From Isoetes taiwanensis (lineage: Eukaryota > Streptophyta > Lycopodiopsida > Isoetales > Isoetaceae), in the NCBI GenBank assembly GCA_021234155.1, contig JAJEKV010000126.1:1741279-1805278 (forward strand): DNA of 64,000 nucleotides. The letters are read 5' to 3'. Position numbers and translations under genes: made by a program. Numbering within the stretch: the stretch's first letter is position 1; each line of letters opens with the position of its first letter. Shown here piece after piece: positions 12,919 through 24,138 of the stretch. Under the pieces are notes generated by a model. It worked only from the letters and a program-made list of their open reading frames with translations. It was not told the origin of the DNA and did no database searches.

Positions 12919-14996
12919 ATGAAGCATGTAAGGGATAGATTGTTTTTGGGTAATCTGGATGATGCAATATCAGTTCTCTCAGGATCAATGCCTGGGATGA
13001 CCCATGTGTTATCTCTTGTTTCCTTGCATTTCTTGTCCTCAAATAAGGCATTAAATGCCCTTTGTGAATGGAGATCTCAAAACTCTGTTACTGGCGAGAT
13101 ATTTGTGAAGAATTCCAATGACGTGCTTGTTGAAATGCCACCACATGAAAATGCCAAGCCGATCAATACCTTACCAGAAATGGTGAAGAAGGTTGTTCCT
13201 CTAAAAGATGTTGAGACTGAAAATTTATTGGATCGTCTAGAGGAATGCCTTGAGTTTATTGATCAGGGCAGGAAATATGGCGCTACTCTTGTTCATTGTG
13301 TTGCTGGAGTCTCACGTAGGTAAATTATTTCTTATGCAAAGGCATGTGATATTAGTACTACTGTCCAAATTCATGTGGCGTTAACATAGTCAAGGTCCAT
13401 GTATTTGACAGCTTAATTTTTTTTGCAGTGCAGCTGTGCTAACTGCGTATCTGATGCGGTCGGAGCAACTGTCACTCAATGGTTTATATTCCTTCCTCTG
13501 ATGTATGTTAATTGCTTGCACAATAAGCTAGAAGTGGAGTTATCTTCTGTCTGGTCATGTCAATCATTGATCAACCTAATATTTCTATGACGCTTTCCGA
13601 ATTGAAAATGCTTGAATATCTTACGTATCTTCAACAGACAATGCCTAGTGTCTTGAAATTTGACATTCTTCACTATGTCTGTGAGGATGCTTACAAGTAC
13701 TGCTTCCTGGCTTGCAGATGCATTAAAATCACTGAAGGCAAGCAGCAAATCAGTGTGTCCTAATGATGGGTTTATGCAACAGGTGCTTATATCTAATTTG
13801 ATGCTTGCTAGTTAGGGTGCAAAGTTTGAAATCCTGACCGAAAATTTAGTGCGCAGTGAAAGTTTGACACAAAATGAGTTTCTGATGAAATTGTAGATCA
13901 GCTTTTATACCTTCAGCAGTGTGCTTAAGATTTACACATTAGACAGTACTGCAATTGTTCTTTCAGGAGTTTTATGTTTTATTAGATTTGATGTGTTTGT
14001 GTTAGAAGTAAATTTCTTGTAATGAACATGCATTTATGTTGAATTGCAGCTCCAAATGTTTGAAGATATGGGTTTTATGGTTGATAAAAGCAGTCCAACA
14101 TATCGTAGGTTCAGCTTGGAAAATTTAGGCAAGCAGAGTTGCACCATAGTTTACCATGGTGTTGTTCATTCTGTTATTGTTTCTTTGGAGTTCCTTTGAT
14201 CAAGCTCGTTCTACTTCCATTTTAGGAAGAGCATATATGCGAGGTGAAAAGGTCGACAGATCCAAGCTTGCAGAAAATATTGGTGTGCCAACAAGTGAAT
14301 GTTCAGGGGGTCGATCAAACGATGGGCAGCAAAGAGGCACTTTATACCGTTGTAAAAAATGCAGACGTCTTTTGGCGTCACAAGAAAATGTCATGGCTCA
14401 TAACACAGAAGCAGGCAAAAGTTTCTCAGGGAAGAAAAACAAGAATGAAATAGATGATGGAAGACTCAGTCTAGGTTGTTCATCTATATTCGTTGAGCCT
14501 ATGCAATGGATGTCAACAGGTATGGACTTAAAATCTGCATACCAAAATATGTGCATTCTCATTTTAAGCTTTTGTGCACACAACTTGCATCCATGCATAA
14601 AGCTTGTGCCCGCCTTAAAAGGATAACAAGTACAATGGTAAAAAGTATAGATCAGCGAGCAAGCACAACTGTTTTTGTTGTTCAATCCGTGGCATTTATT
14701 CTTGGTGAAGCAATTTCATAATAATGACTAATATTATTATATTTTATTTTTCTATACTCTGTAAGGCTGTGTGAGGAGAATCTTAGAATTGTTATTTTGT
14801 GCTTTATATGTGGTGTTAAAACGTGCTGGTGGTATGACATCCAGTCCAAGATGGGGTTGTAGAAGGCAAGTTATCATGCAGCTGCGAAACGAAATTGGGA
14901 AGCTTCAACTGGGCAGGTTTGCAGTGCAGCTGTGGTGCTTGGGTAACACCAGCATTTCAAGTTCACAAGAGTCGCATTGATGCATCTTGGACATAA
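12919..14996 (+). CDS. DUSP12: DUSP12-like dual-specificity protein phosphatase
   Basis: Six exons assemble into 347 codons: 12,919-13,319; 13,429-13,481; 13,718-13,782; 14,050-14,128; 14,226-14,519; 14,845-14,996. The start fits the family, whose N-terminus begins immediately with the phosphatase fold (VRDRLFLGNLDDA). The signature HC-x5-R reads HCVAGVSRS across the exon 1/2 junction (His126, Cys127, Arg133), with the likely general acid Asp97 in PLKDVETENLL. The C-terminal half carries the zinc-binding module typical of DUSP12: YRCKKCRRLL, then CSSIFVEPMQW, KLSC, LGSFNWAGLQCSCGAW and TPAFQVHKSRID. The family dephosphorylates Ser/Thr/Tyr in vitro; yeast and animal relatives are linked to ribosome biogenesis and stress. 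Intron 4 uses a GC donor (14,129) with AG acceptor. One zinc-ligand site reads C-x-C where C-x2-C is usual. Reading frame is intact throughout; the gene converges on topoisomerase I. Confidence 0.9.
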
Positions 14997-15289
14997 TTAT
15001 CTTTGAAGATCATGGGTGTTATAGTTGGTTTGACAAGAAACATCGCAGAGGAGAATGAAATTATATGGTTAATTATCAACCAAGTACGTTTGACATGTTG
15101 TCAGCGATGTAACTGCATATCAGGAGTTCAGTTCCCAAAACTCATGATTTGGATTCTCAATGGTACATTATTTTGTTGTTTAGCGCACATTTTATGATGG
15201 TCATTTTCTTTTGTTTCCCAATATCTCTGCTGCTTTATGGGTAAATTTTTGTTGTTGCTTGCTTTAACAAGTGGTGTATGTGATAGTAG

Positions 15290-15790
15290 TAGAAAGGTCA
15301 GGAACCGTTTTAAGAAAACTATAAGTGCTGTATGTGATGGTAATAGAAAGATCAGAAGCCATTTTATAAAAACTGTACGTATACTATTGGATTAAGAACT
15401 CAATAAGCGTTTCTTCTTTTCTTACAAATCATTTGTGCCCGGGAAATGAGTAAAAAGGTCGGGAATTATTTTTTGAAAACTACATACTACATTTGTACTG
15501 CGTATAATATTGGATTAAGAACTCATTAAGCGTTTCTTCTTTTCTTACAAATCATTTGTGCCCGAGAAATGAGTGAAAAGGTCAGGAAGTAGTTTTCTGA
15601 AAACTAGCTACTACGTGGAGCTTTGTACTACGTATACTGGATTAAGAACTCATTAAGCTTGCAACTTTGTTTCTTCTTTTCTTACAAATCATTCGTGCCA
15701 GGGAAATGAGTAAGGAATTGTTTTTTGAAAACTAGCCACTAGATAGAGCTTTGGGCCGGACCAAGGACTCATTAAGGTTGCAGCGATGTT
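15290..15790. repeat. ~123-bp tandem repeat, about four units
   Basis: GGATTAAGAACTCATTAAGC-type phrases occur at 15,389, 15,512, 15,639 and, diverged, at 15,758, giving periods of 123, 127 and 119 bp. Each unit also carries TTTCTTCTTTTCTTACAAATC and a GTGCCCGGGAAATGAGT phrase. The array lies between the phosphatase 3' end and the tRNA gene. No coding potential is seen. Confidence 0.75.
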
Positions 15791-15869
15791 ACGGAATCAA
15801 ATGCGGGTCGTCTGCGTGAAATGATGAAAAGAAAGTGAATGGATAAAAATAAAAGAATAACAGAAAATG

Positions 15870-15954
15870 TGGGGTGAGAGAGGCTCGAACTCTCGACCTC
15901 AGGATTTCACTTTAGCTATGAGACCTACGCGCTAGCCAACTGCGCCACCACCCC
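15870..15954 (-). tRNA. Elongator tRNA-Met (CAT) with 11-nt intron
   Basis: On the minus strand the sequence folds as a full cloverleaf. The acceptor stem GGGGTGG pairs with TCACCCC, followed by discriminator A. The D-arm is GCGC-AGTTGGCTA-GCGC, and the T-arm GAGAG-TTCGAGC-CTCTC includes an internal B box. The anticodon loop reads CTCATA with CAT as anticodon, followed by an 11-nt insertion (GCTAAAGTGAA) at the usual position between bases 37 and 38. Plant elongator tRNA-Met genes normally carry an intron there. The mature length would be 74 nt including the discriminator. Confidence 0.95.
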
Positions 15955-17293
15955 AATGATGTTTGCTGAAAATATTTTATAAATAACTAGAAAACAAACG
16001 GAGGTACATATTTTCCTCTTTGTTATTTTGTTAAGTTTTCGGCACAAATTTGGACCAATCTATTCCCTTTGATGCTTCGCATCTCTAACTTCCTTTTCCG
16101 CTCAATATCAGTTTCATAGTTTATAGCCTTCTTTTTTTGGTCACCCTATTCTGCATTAAAACTACTTTATGTACCCTAAACCCTATTTTATGCAACATCT
16201 CAATTAGAGATATTTTAGGATTGAAAGGGGACATTTGAGAGGTACTGCTAACATTCAAGTATTAGAGTGCATATATCTAGGATTGAAAGAGGACCTTCAA
16301 TAGGGTTATAGGCAAAGTATGGTTTCTCTAGGCTCTTTGCATAGGTTCATGGTCTAATAACCACAATTTAGAGGAGCTTACTTTGTTGCTATTATTAATG
16401 ATAAGAAAGCAAGTGTACGATCGTGTACTATAGTAGGTAGAAATTTTTACATTATACCACACTAGTAGCATCCGGCAAGAGAGAGTGTTCCTAAGGAGAC
16501 TACAATAGTTTGGTTGCTGGTGAAAGTCAAAACTATGTGCCAAATGAAAATGCCTAATGCCTCTTACAGAACTACATTTTATAATAGACCTGAATTAGAG
16601 GTGTCTTTAGGATAAATGAAATCTTCACCTTTTCTCTTTTGCATATGTTCAAGTTTTATTCAATTTTATGTGGTATTGTGGAAATTGATAAAAATGGTCA
16701 AGATATTGATTGGGCTGTAACAATTGCTGAGTGCCATTCCCTCAAAACTCGTGGGAAAGGGTTGCCTTAGGCTTAAATTAAAAGATGGTGATATATTTGT
16801 CATATTGAGATTGGAATTATATAATAAAATTGAGCATCCAACTCTACAATTTGCAGACTTGATGACTTTCAAAGGCAAGTGCTGGTAAACCAATTTCATT
16901 TGCCTACGGCAAGAATGCGCATGAAAGTTAGCCTAAATCCAGAATAATGTAGCATAGCATTGGAGATGTTCAGTCCAAGAAGATGACGAATTTGATTATT
17001 GTATCTGGACCAGAACTATGATCCTTTTTGCAGCTTTGTGTATACTCTACTTCACCTTATCAAGGCCCAACACGTAGAAGCTCTCAGGAATGATTTCCAA
17101 GTGTGACCCTGGGTTCCTGAATAGATAGCATAATCCTCCACTCTTTAACATTCAATAATGAGAGAAGAGCATTTTGTTGCTCAGAATTTCGCCAGGCGTT
17201 GTGTATAACAACATGGCAACTGTATGCCTGAATCAATTGGATATGATTTTGAATCATAATTGTACAAAATTAATGAAACACCTGGCCACATTT
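15955..17293. other. Intergenic DNA between tRNA-Met and TOP1, no gene seen
   Basis: About 1.3 kb of AT-rich DNA. It includes the 3' untranslated and terminator side of the minus-strand topoisomerase gene. No ORF here has family-like content, and no repeat structure stands out apart from an echoed phrase (AGGATTGAAAG near 16,218 and 16,280). Confidence 0.4.
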
Positions 17294-20200
17294 TCAGAAG
17301 CCGTAGTCTGGATCAACATCCATGGCCCAAGCAAACTTTGCCAGAAGTGACTTGTTGAAAATCTGTACACAAACATTTAATTAAAAGCATGCATATGAAG
17401 TAGCCTGTAAAAGAAAATATAACTGACAAACCTTTTCAATTGGGACTTCGTGACGTTTACACCAAGCAACTGTGATACGTGGATCCATGTAGTTTATCTT
17501 GGACGTTCCTAGTGCAACTGTTTTCATATCATCCTTGATTCTACTGTCCAGCTTCATTTTCTCTATCTTCTGATTTGTTTGGTCGATCTTCTTCTGCAAA
17601 CTGAACTAGTACAACATTTAGTACCCAAACTTAGAGCACAAAACATGTAGATGTTACTTACGCTTCTGGTGACTGGTTTCTTTTGACTTTTCCTTCTGCA
17701 TCCTTTAGAGGTGGCTTGCCCTTCTTAGCTCGGTCTAAATCCACCTCCAATTCTTCAACTAAAGCCTATGCCACCATAGGAATCTTGGAATAAGAACCTT
17801 GCAACTCAAACAAAATATCAATCTTTATCAAGCAAAAGGTCATACTTCCAATTCAGATATTTTCCCCTCCAATTTTTCCATTTGAGCACTGTGGGACTTG
17901 GGCACAGAACGTTGATGATTACATAAAATAGCCACCTGTATGATTACAATCAACAACTTGCTAGCACTTCAAAATGCATGCAGTGTAGCCAGTGATGATT
18001 ACCTCCTTGTTAGCGCGTTGGTAAGCTGCAATTTTTTCATTTACATTGTTGCCAGACGTGCTTTTAAGCTGCATAATATTAACAAACAGAGCCGGACATA
18101 AGAAAACAGCTTAGACAAAACATTATACCTTAGCCACAAACCTGATTGTGAAGGGTGATAGACGCATTGTATGTCCTAAAAACTTTGGCAGTCAGTCCTG
18201 GCATAATCTCTTTTAAATGGGCGTTTAATTTGTTTGTGTCCAGCTTGTCAAACAGATCGTCACCTTCTTGCTTGCCTAAACCACAAATAATCATCTTGAG
18301 TTTCAAAGCATGAATACCAACTAACAAGAAAAGGAACAGTACCCTTTTTAAAATCGCCTATAGCTTTGTAAACACGTTCATCAACCTCCACAGTATTGAA
18401 GTATCTTATTGAATCTTTTCCTAGAAAATCAAACTGCCAGACCAAACTTCGAACATGAAAAAATTATCCCAAATAATATTGGTAAACTACTACAGCACAG
18501 ATTTGAACAAACCTCCAGGGATTTTGGAGGTCTGAGGGCAACATGCTCCACTTTTAGTGAACAGCAGCCAACAGTATCTGCCTCGTCATCGTCCTAAAAG
18601 AAGTATTAAAATGCCATCAATGTGAAAAGTTTGATTGCACCAATAAAATGCAAAACAAAAAGTAGAAGCAATTCTGCTTAACCATTTATTACCTTTTCGT
18701 TACCCGCTCGAAGCGCAAGTCTATCTATCAAGTATGTTGCTACTGCTATTTGCTTCTTAGTTGAATCTGATGATCCAAAATTCTTGGTATATGTCTTCCG
18801 AATATCATCGATATATTCCTGGAGTAGCAGAAACCACAATGGAAGAAAGTGCCACTAGTCAATAAACTGATATGCTGTTAGCCAGGAATATTAAGGAGCT
18901 GCAGACCTTCAACGTTCTAGCTTTCTCATATTTCTCCTTATCACTCTGGCCTTTCAAGCTGCTGCTGGGATGAAGAAAAACGTATTTAAACTCCTTTGTG
19001 TTGATAGGATCATTCCAATACGCAAGCCATGTAACCGTATTATCATGCCTGACTTCCTTCCATCTGCAATGACCTTCATATATATTACATATAACAATAG
19101 AATGCCTGGGTACAAAATCTCGTTTTGAAACATACTTATGACCAGGCATTGGACATTCTGGAATAGGCGCGCCTTTCCCAATATTTATAACAATATTCTC
19201 AGGATAAATACGTCGTTTCAGCTTGCCCATCTGGTATTATCACGAGAAAGAACAGCATTACAGAACCTTGGTAAGCAGCAACCTGAAAGAAATACTTCAC
19301 AATTACCTTTGGGTGCTCCCCACGTCCTCGAAATAATCCAGGAGGCTCCACTCTGAAGTTCCCAACCTATTTCATGCACAAAAAATGATAAGAACGATAA
19401 TAACATTAGATAAAGCAATAAAGCACTTGCATTCCTTTTCATATAAGTTAGACAAATAAAAATAAGCATTGCACCTTCTCTTTTACACCATCAACAAGAG
19501 CCCACATGTACTTGTCCTCTAGCTTCAGCTTCTCTTCCTTCAACTTTTTTTTCTCCTTCAAAAGATATGATCTATTAATATATTTCGAACAAAATGTACA
19601 TAATAATGCACTGCAAAACTAACTACTCTGGAAATCATTCTGCATCAGATACTATTTAATTGCTTACTTCAGAGCTCATTTGTTTCTTCTTCTCTTTCTC
19701 TACCAGATGCCATTCGTAAATAGGAGTAAAATCACACAACTTAAGGTCCTTAATAACATGCTTTGGACCCAAAATTTCTTTCCAATCCTTCCAGAAATTC
19801 GTTATGAATGTTTCTTTGGTTGCATAGTCGGTATCTTTCATGACTGCAAACATCGTAGCGACCTGAACATGACAAATCACAATTCAAGAGAAACGAAGTT
19901 AACAAAAATCATAATGTTCATCCTTAGTGGCATACCTCTTCCTGTTCAGCAGTCAGATCTACAGGTTGCCCATTATACAGAATCTTCACCCCATGCGGTT
20001 GATATGGTGGAGGAAAGATAACTCCATTATGCTCAAGGGTATTCCACTTTTGTCCACCTCCACCGCCTGGAACACCTTTATCAACTGTCTTGGAAGACCT
20101 CACTACCTTCTTCTTACTTAAGATCATCTTTCCCTTCATAATCTTCAATTTCTTGTTATCCAAGACCTTCTTTGTAACAATAGATGTCTTTTTCGCAACA

Positions 20201-21610
20201 GATGCTTTTGCTACACGTTGTGCCATAGGTACCTCGTCATCATCGTCGTCATCATCATCCTCCTGCTCCCCATCATCTTCATCAGCAGAAGCATTAGAGA
20301 TATTGGTTTGAGGCGTGGGCTTTATAAAAGATGTACGCTGACAAATTGGCACATCATCTTCATCATCATCATCTTCTTCTTCATCTGAAACGTGCCTCCT
20401 CCTGTCTTGTAACTTCTCCTCCATTTTAGGTTTCTTTTCTGGCAGCCTGCTGGGCTGTTCTAATGGCCTCTTTTTTGTACTTGTTTCAACCTTTGAGGAT
20501 GAATCCATTTTCTTTTTCTCGAGAAAAGTGACATTGTTTCCACCCACTTTCTTTGGAGTCGTTTGCTCCATTTTAACATGTCCTCTTTGCTCAATTTTTA
20601 TTCTTCCCTTGGCCTCAGTTTTCTCGGATTTAACAATCACCTCGCTGGTAACTTTAAAATTCTTGGTAACAGCATTGGACGACAAGCGTTGGGCTATGGG
20701 AACGTCATCCTCATCATCGTCATCATCGTCATCCTCAGGCATAGACACGGCTTCTGCATTCATGTTCGGCCTTTTCGAAACATTGCTAATAGCAGTCTGG
20801 TCAAGTGTCCTCTTCTTGACTGTTACAGTAGCCGTTTTCTTATAATCATTTGTTGATCTTTTAAGACACAGTGGTTTGTCATCATCAGATTCATCGCTAG
20901 ACTCTGGCCGAACAGCGGAAGACCGGTTTAGGTCTACTTTTCCTAAAAACACAAGTTTTAGTGCCCAAAAAACATCAAAAGTGTTTCAAACAACAGCTGT
21001 GATGCCTGGTTATTAGATAGATTGGCTAAAACTCACAAAACTTACCATACGAATTCATCTTAGCTGAATCTTCCCTCGACACTACTGAAGCATTCCATTT
21101 ACTCGAGCTCTGTGAAGGGAATAAGCAATTCTCCATAAGACTACCTAATTATTGCACGCCATGCATAACAAATGCAAGAAACCTCAATCATAACTTGTCA
21201 TTATAGTTCCCAGAGAAGGCAACATAAAAGGATATGCTTGATAGCAGAAAGCAGCATTTTAAAAAGTATATCTACAGGCCAGCATGATCTGATAGGTATA
21301 TGAACTATCAGCAAAGGTAAAAAGGTCAGATGCACCTTTCTCGAACCCTAGTCACAAACTAAACCCCAATAAACCTCGCATTAATAACAACTGCAATGCC
21401 ATCAAACCCAATACCCACATCATCAAAACCACACGAATTCTCATTTCATCATTCAGACCTAAAATCCAAGCCATTCACATGAACATAAGTCAAAATTCCG
21501 AGGGACCACATTGCAAAACAAGCAAATTACGAGATTGAGGATGGAAGAAGGCTCACATCCGGATCTGGAGCAGAGCTTTGGAGATGGGAACTATTGTTGT
21601 CGACGAACAT
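17294..21610 (-). CDS. TOP1: DNA topoisomerase I (type IB)
   Basis: Seventeen exons (minus strand, start to end) give 880 codons: 21,557-21,610; 21,046-21,109; 19,936-20,942; 19,668-19,862; 19,475-19,555; 19,307-19,366; 19,136-19,230; 18,907-19,063; 18,693-18,818; 18,513-18,593; 18,343-18,433; 18,142-18,275; 18,003-18,068; 17,846-17,935; 17,662-17,765; 17,432-17,600; 17,294-17,362. All junctions keep frame with GT-AG borders. The enzyme nicks and reseals one DNA strand through a 3'-phosphotyrosine to relax supercoils in the nucleus. The full catalytic set is visible: Arg608 (LALRAGNEK), Lys646 (FLGKDS), Arg704 (KVFRTYNAS), His744 (LCNHQR), Tyr839 (SKINYMDPR). The core begins near WNTLEHNG (residue ~338). 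The N-terminal ~330 residues are charged and disordered, with three acidic runs each followed by VP-[IM]-[AC]-QR. Length is close to other plant TOP1 proteins. The frame is intact. Confidence 0.95.
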
Positions 21611-23200
21611 AACCTGAGAAGCGATTTTGTCCCGATGGGCAGGATGAATAGTGCAAAATTTGGCCCAGGAAAGGGGCCAGGGCAAGGGCCAAGCCCCAGA
21701 ACGGAGGCGCCGAAGTAGCCCGAGTAAAAAAGTTTATCTGGCACACAAGGATGAAGCAGCATGGCAACGACCTCTGTGGACACATGGGCCTTCTTATAGT
21801 ATGTCTTGTTTTTCCGGCAGGCTTGACGCAAAACGTCCGGAACATGTGCCCTTTTACGTTTTGCGGCCGTCAAAATAGTTGTTTTCTAGATTTGCACATT
21901 GTACGTTTTCATGATATAACCTCATTGTAATTAAGACATGATTAAGTTTGCACATTTTGTTTGGTATTGTGGGAGGGTATTCTCGCATGGTTGAGAATAT
22001 GAGATTCCCGTATTGTATGTATGCAAAACCGTAGATTTTGTAGGGTTTGAGGTGCTTGTTGGGTGGCTATAGAGTTTTTATTTGAGGCTAGGGTTGAGTG
22101 GTGTTTTTACAATGGTTCGAAAAGGGAAGTCAAACTTTCGAAATTGGGAAAGATTTGGCACAGGGACATGCTGGTTCCTGTGGAATGGCATGCGGAGAGA
22201 AACGGCCAGTGTCTCTACTTGTGCTGGAGCACTGGTCGTGGCATGGAGCGCATAGATGAGGGATCTTCCCTATTGTTTGCTTGTGTTTCTCTTGCTTTTC
22301 CAATAGATTGGCCACAAAGGAGTCGTTGATGCAGGCATGTTGGGGTTTTGTTGTGGAAATATCTAGCAATCAAACAAGGGAGTTTTGGTGATAGAAGCTT
22401 TATGCAATGTCTAATTCTCAAAATTTCTTACTCTATTTTTGTTGTATTGTCATTTTGTTTTGTTGCTATTGCATTTAGAAAATCTTACCCTAAGTGCATT
22501 ACCATGGCCAGAAGCTTTTTGTGGCTTTGAATGGTTCAATATGTTATTGGGCTCTGGTGAGGCCATTGCGGCATGGAGGTTCGAATCCTTAGGCTCTGGT
22601 TTCTGCTAGTTGGAGGTTTTGTTCCTTGCGTTCTTTCTTTGACACAAGGAATCTTCACACGGGGCATGTTTTGTGGCAGAAAAGAAAGCTACGACGACTT
22701 GCCTTGAAGGACATGTTTGGATCCATTGGGTTTTGATGATTTAATTTGCACGATTGAAGGTTTGATTGGGCCGATGCTTTGGTTTCAGTGGCAAATCTAG
22801 CGACCAGGGCTACTCCTTCTTTTCTGGCCCCAAACCGCAGGCTCTTCAATTGAGCCGGAAGCTTTGATTTGCAGCTGAGGAATGGCCTGAAGAATGTCCT
22901 GAAGCCGACCTGATGGTGAAGCTGAAGAATGCTTTGAAGCTGACCTGAAGCTTCGATTTGCAGGTTGGATTTGTCCAGAAGAATCCCCTAGTAGAGAGAT
23001 TTGAGGTATCCAAATTTTCTCTAGACTCCATAGCACCATCTACATCACACAAGTTCGCTTCATACAACAGCATCACATCATACAAGTTCACTCCATCTAT
23101 ATGCATATAACAAAATAGAGAAATTTAAGTAAATGAAAGGTTTAACATTCTCGAAACATGCCTGGATGTGCAACCACAACAGTCTCGAAGCATTCGCATT
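21611..23200. other. Intergenic DNA upstream of TOP1, no gene recognised
   Basis: The first ~200 bp presumably include the TOP1 promoter and 5' UTR; no clear TATA box is visible. Frames at 22,063-22,329 and nearby have no domain. A B-box-like GGTTCGAATCC occurs at about 22,580 without a convincing A box. A short iterated phrase (CTGAAGAATG, CTGACCTGAAGC) runs from 22,890 to 22,960. Confidence 0.3.
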
Positions 23201-23209
23201 GGATTGGGA

Positions 23210-24020
23210 ATTTGGAAAGGTCCACTCAATAATACTTTTAGACATTTCATTGAGCTTTCCCATGGCTGTTGTTTCAATGCAAACGGAAATACTATTTCTT
23301 AAATACAGACATTCTTCTGATCTACCGTAAATTCAGGACAAAAAATGTTATTTGTCTCATTTGAACATACTTAGACTAGGAATTTGAAAAATATTTGCCT
23401 AAACGCATTTGATTAAGCTTTTCCATGCCTGATGTTTCAATGCAAACAACGATACTATCTATTAGAGACAGGCATTTCTCCAATCTGTTGTAAATTCAGA
23501 ACAAAATGACTGTTTCTCATTTAGGTATATTTAGACTACGAATTTGGAAAAGTTCCACCTAGAAATATTTTTAGGCTATTGATAAAGCTTTAATGCCCTT
23601 CCCCCTTTTTGAAGGACGACAAACTCTTATTCAATATTCTAGAAGAAGTACACACAAAGATACAGAGACAGGAATAAAATCTCAGCGGACAAAGATAATC
23701 CACTGAGTGCAGCCACCTGTCTACGCATAAGATAAGATACCTAAATATTCCTCAAAAATCAAACGTTTTTCTCAGGAGCAAGCTGAGAACATAGGTATGC
23801 CTTCACCAATCTGTCTTGCACCTCGTGAAGAAGTTGGTCGACACTAATTGATAAGCTTTTGAAGATACACATTTGCCTTCTTTTCCAAATAGACCACAAC
23901 AACCAGCCTGAAGCTAAGTGGAAAGCCTGTTGCTGTAAGCTTTAATGCCTATTGTTTCAGAGATATCATCTATTAGATATGGTCATTTCCACAATCTGTT
24001 GTAAATGTTATTCGAATAGA
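23210..24020. repeat. ~160-bp tandem repeat, locus 1 (interrupted)
   Basis: Units share GTTTCAATGCAAAC, ACGATACTATCTATTAGA, CAATCTGTTGTAAATTCAG, TTTGTCTCATTTAG and CTACGAATTTGGAAAA. The phrase TTTCAATGC recurs 163 bp apart (about 23,271 and 23,434), and a further partial unit lies at 23,937-24,020. A LINE fragment separates the second and third units. The same family makes a separate array at 60,080-60,525. Confidence 0.7.
23598..23936 (-). mobile_element. 5'-truncated LINE insertion with 13-bp target duplication
   Basis: The 339-bp insert is bracketed by exact direct repeats AAGCTTTAATGCC at 23,585-23,597 and 23,937-23,949, a length typical of non-LTR retrotransposon target duplications. 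Minus-strand translation from its right end gives about 57 residues ending in a stop. It includes FHLASGWLLWSIWKRR, which matches the W-x-x-W-K-x-R pattern near the C-terminus of plant LINE ORF2. An ~150-bp 3' untranslated tail follows, ending AAAAAGGGGGAAG. The rest of the element is missing at its 5' side. Confidence 0.7.
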
Positions 24021-24059
24021 AAGATACCATACATTACAAACCGCCTATAACAAAGCCTA

Positions 24060-24138
24060 TCCCCTCATATTATTATAGTATCTAAAAGTAGCACATGCTT
24101 CAAGAACATTAATAAAGGCAACATAATCTCCGTTTTTG
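24060..24138 (-). pseudogene. PPR gene fragment, downstream part
   Basis: Reading leftward from the LTR boundary, the minus strand gives KNGDYVAFINVLEACATF, which fits the second half of a pentatricopeptide motif (G-x-x-P-D-x-V-x-F-I-x-V-L-x-A-C-A). The segment on the other side of the nested insertion (from 54,722) ends in a matching first half (LFLHVFKI). The two appear to be one PPR repeat split by the 30.6-kb insertion. The frame then decays toward 24,000. PPR proteins bind organellar RNA. Confidence 0.5.

Noticed and set aside
15870-15954. Initiator rather than elongator tRNA-Met
   Set aside because: Sequence and the anticodon-loop intron fit plant elongator tRNA-Met; the 3' end does not match the outer element's primer site, which is for initiator tRNA-Met.
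20090-20856. Plus-strand frames with poly-Ser runs
   Set aside because: They are the antisense of the Asp/Glu codons in the TOP1 N-terminal tail.
21553-21878. Frames of 75-106 codons on both strands at the TOP1 5' end
   Set aside because: They overlap the first TOP1 exon (21,557-21,610) and its upstream region in other frames; spliced TOP1 explains the coding signal.
22570-22600. GGTTCGAATCC as a tRNA gene or SINE B box
   Set aside because: No cloverleaf can be folded and no convincing A box is at the right distance.
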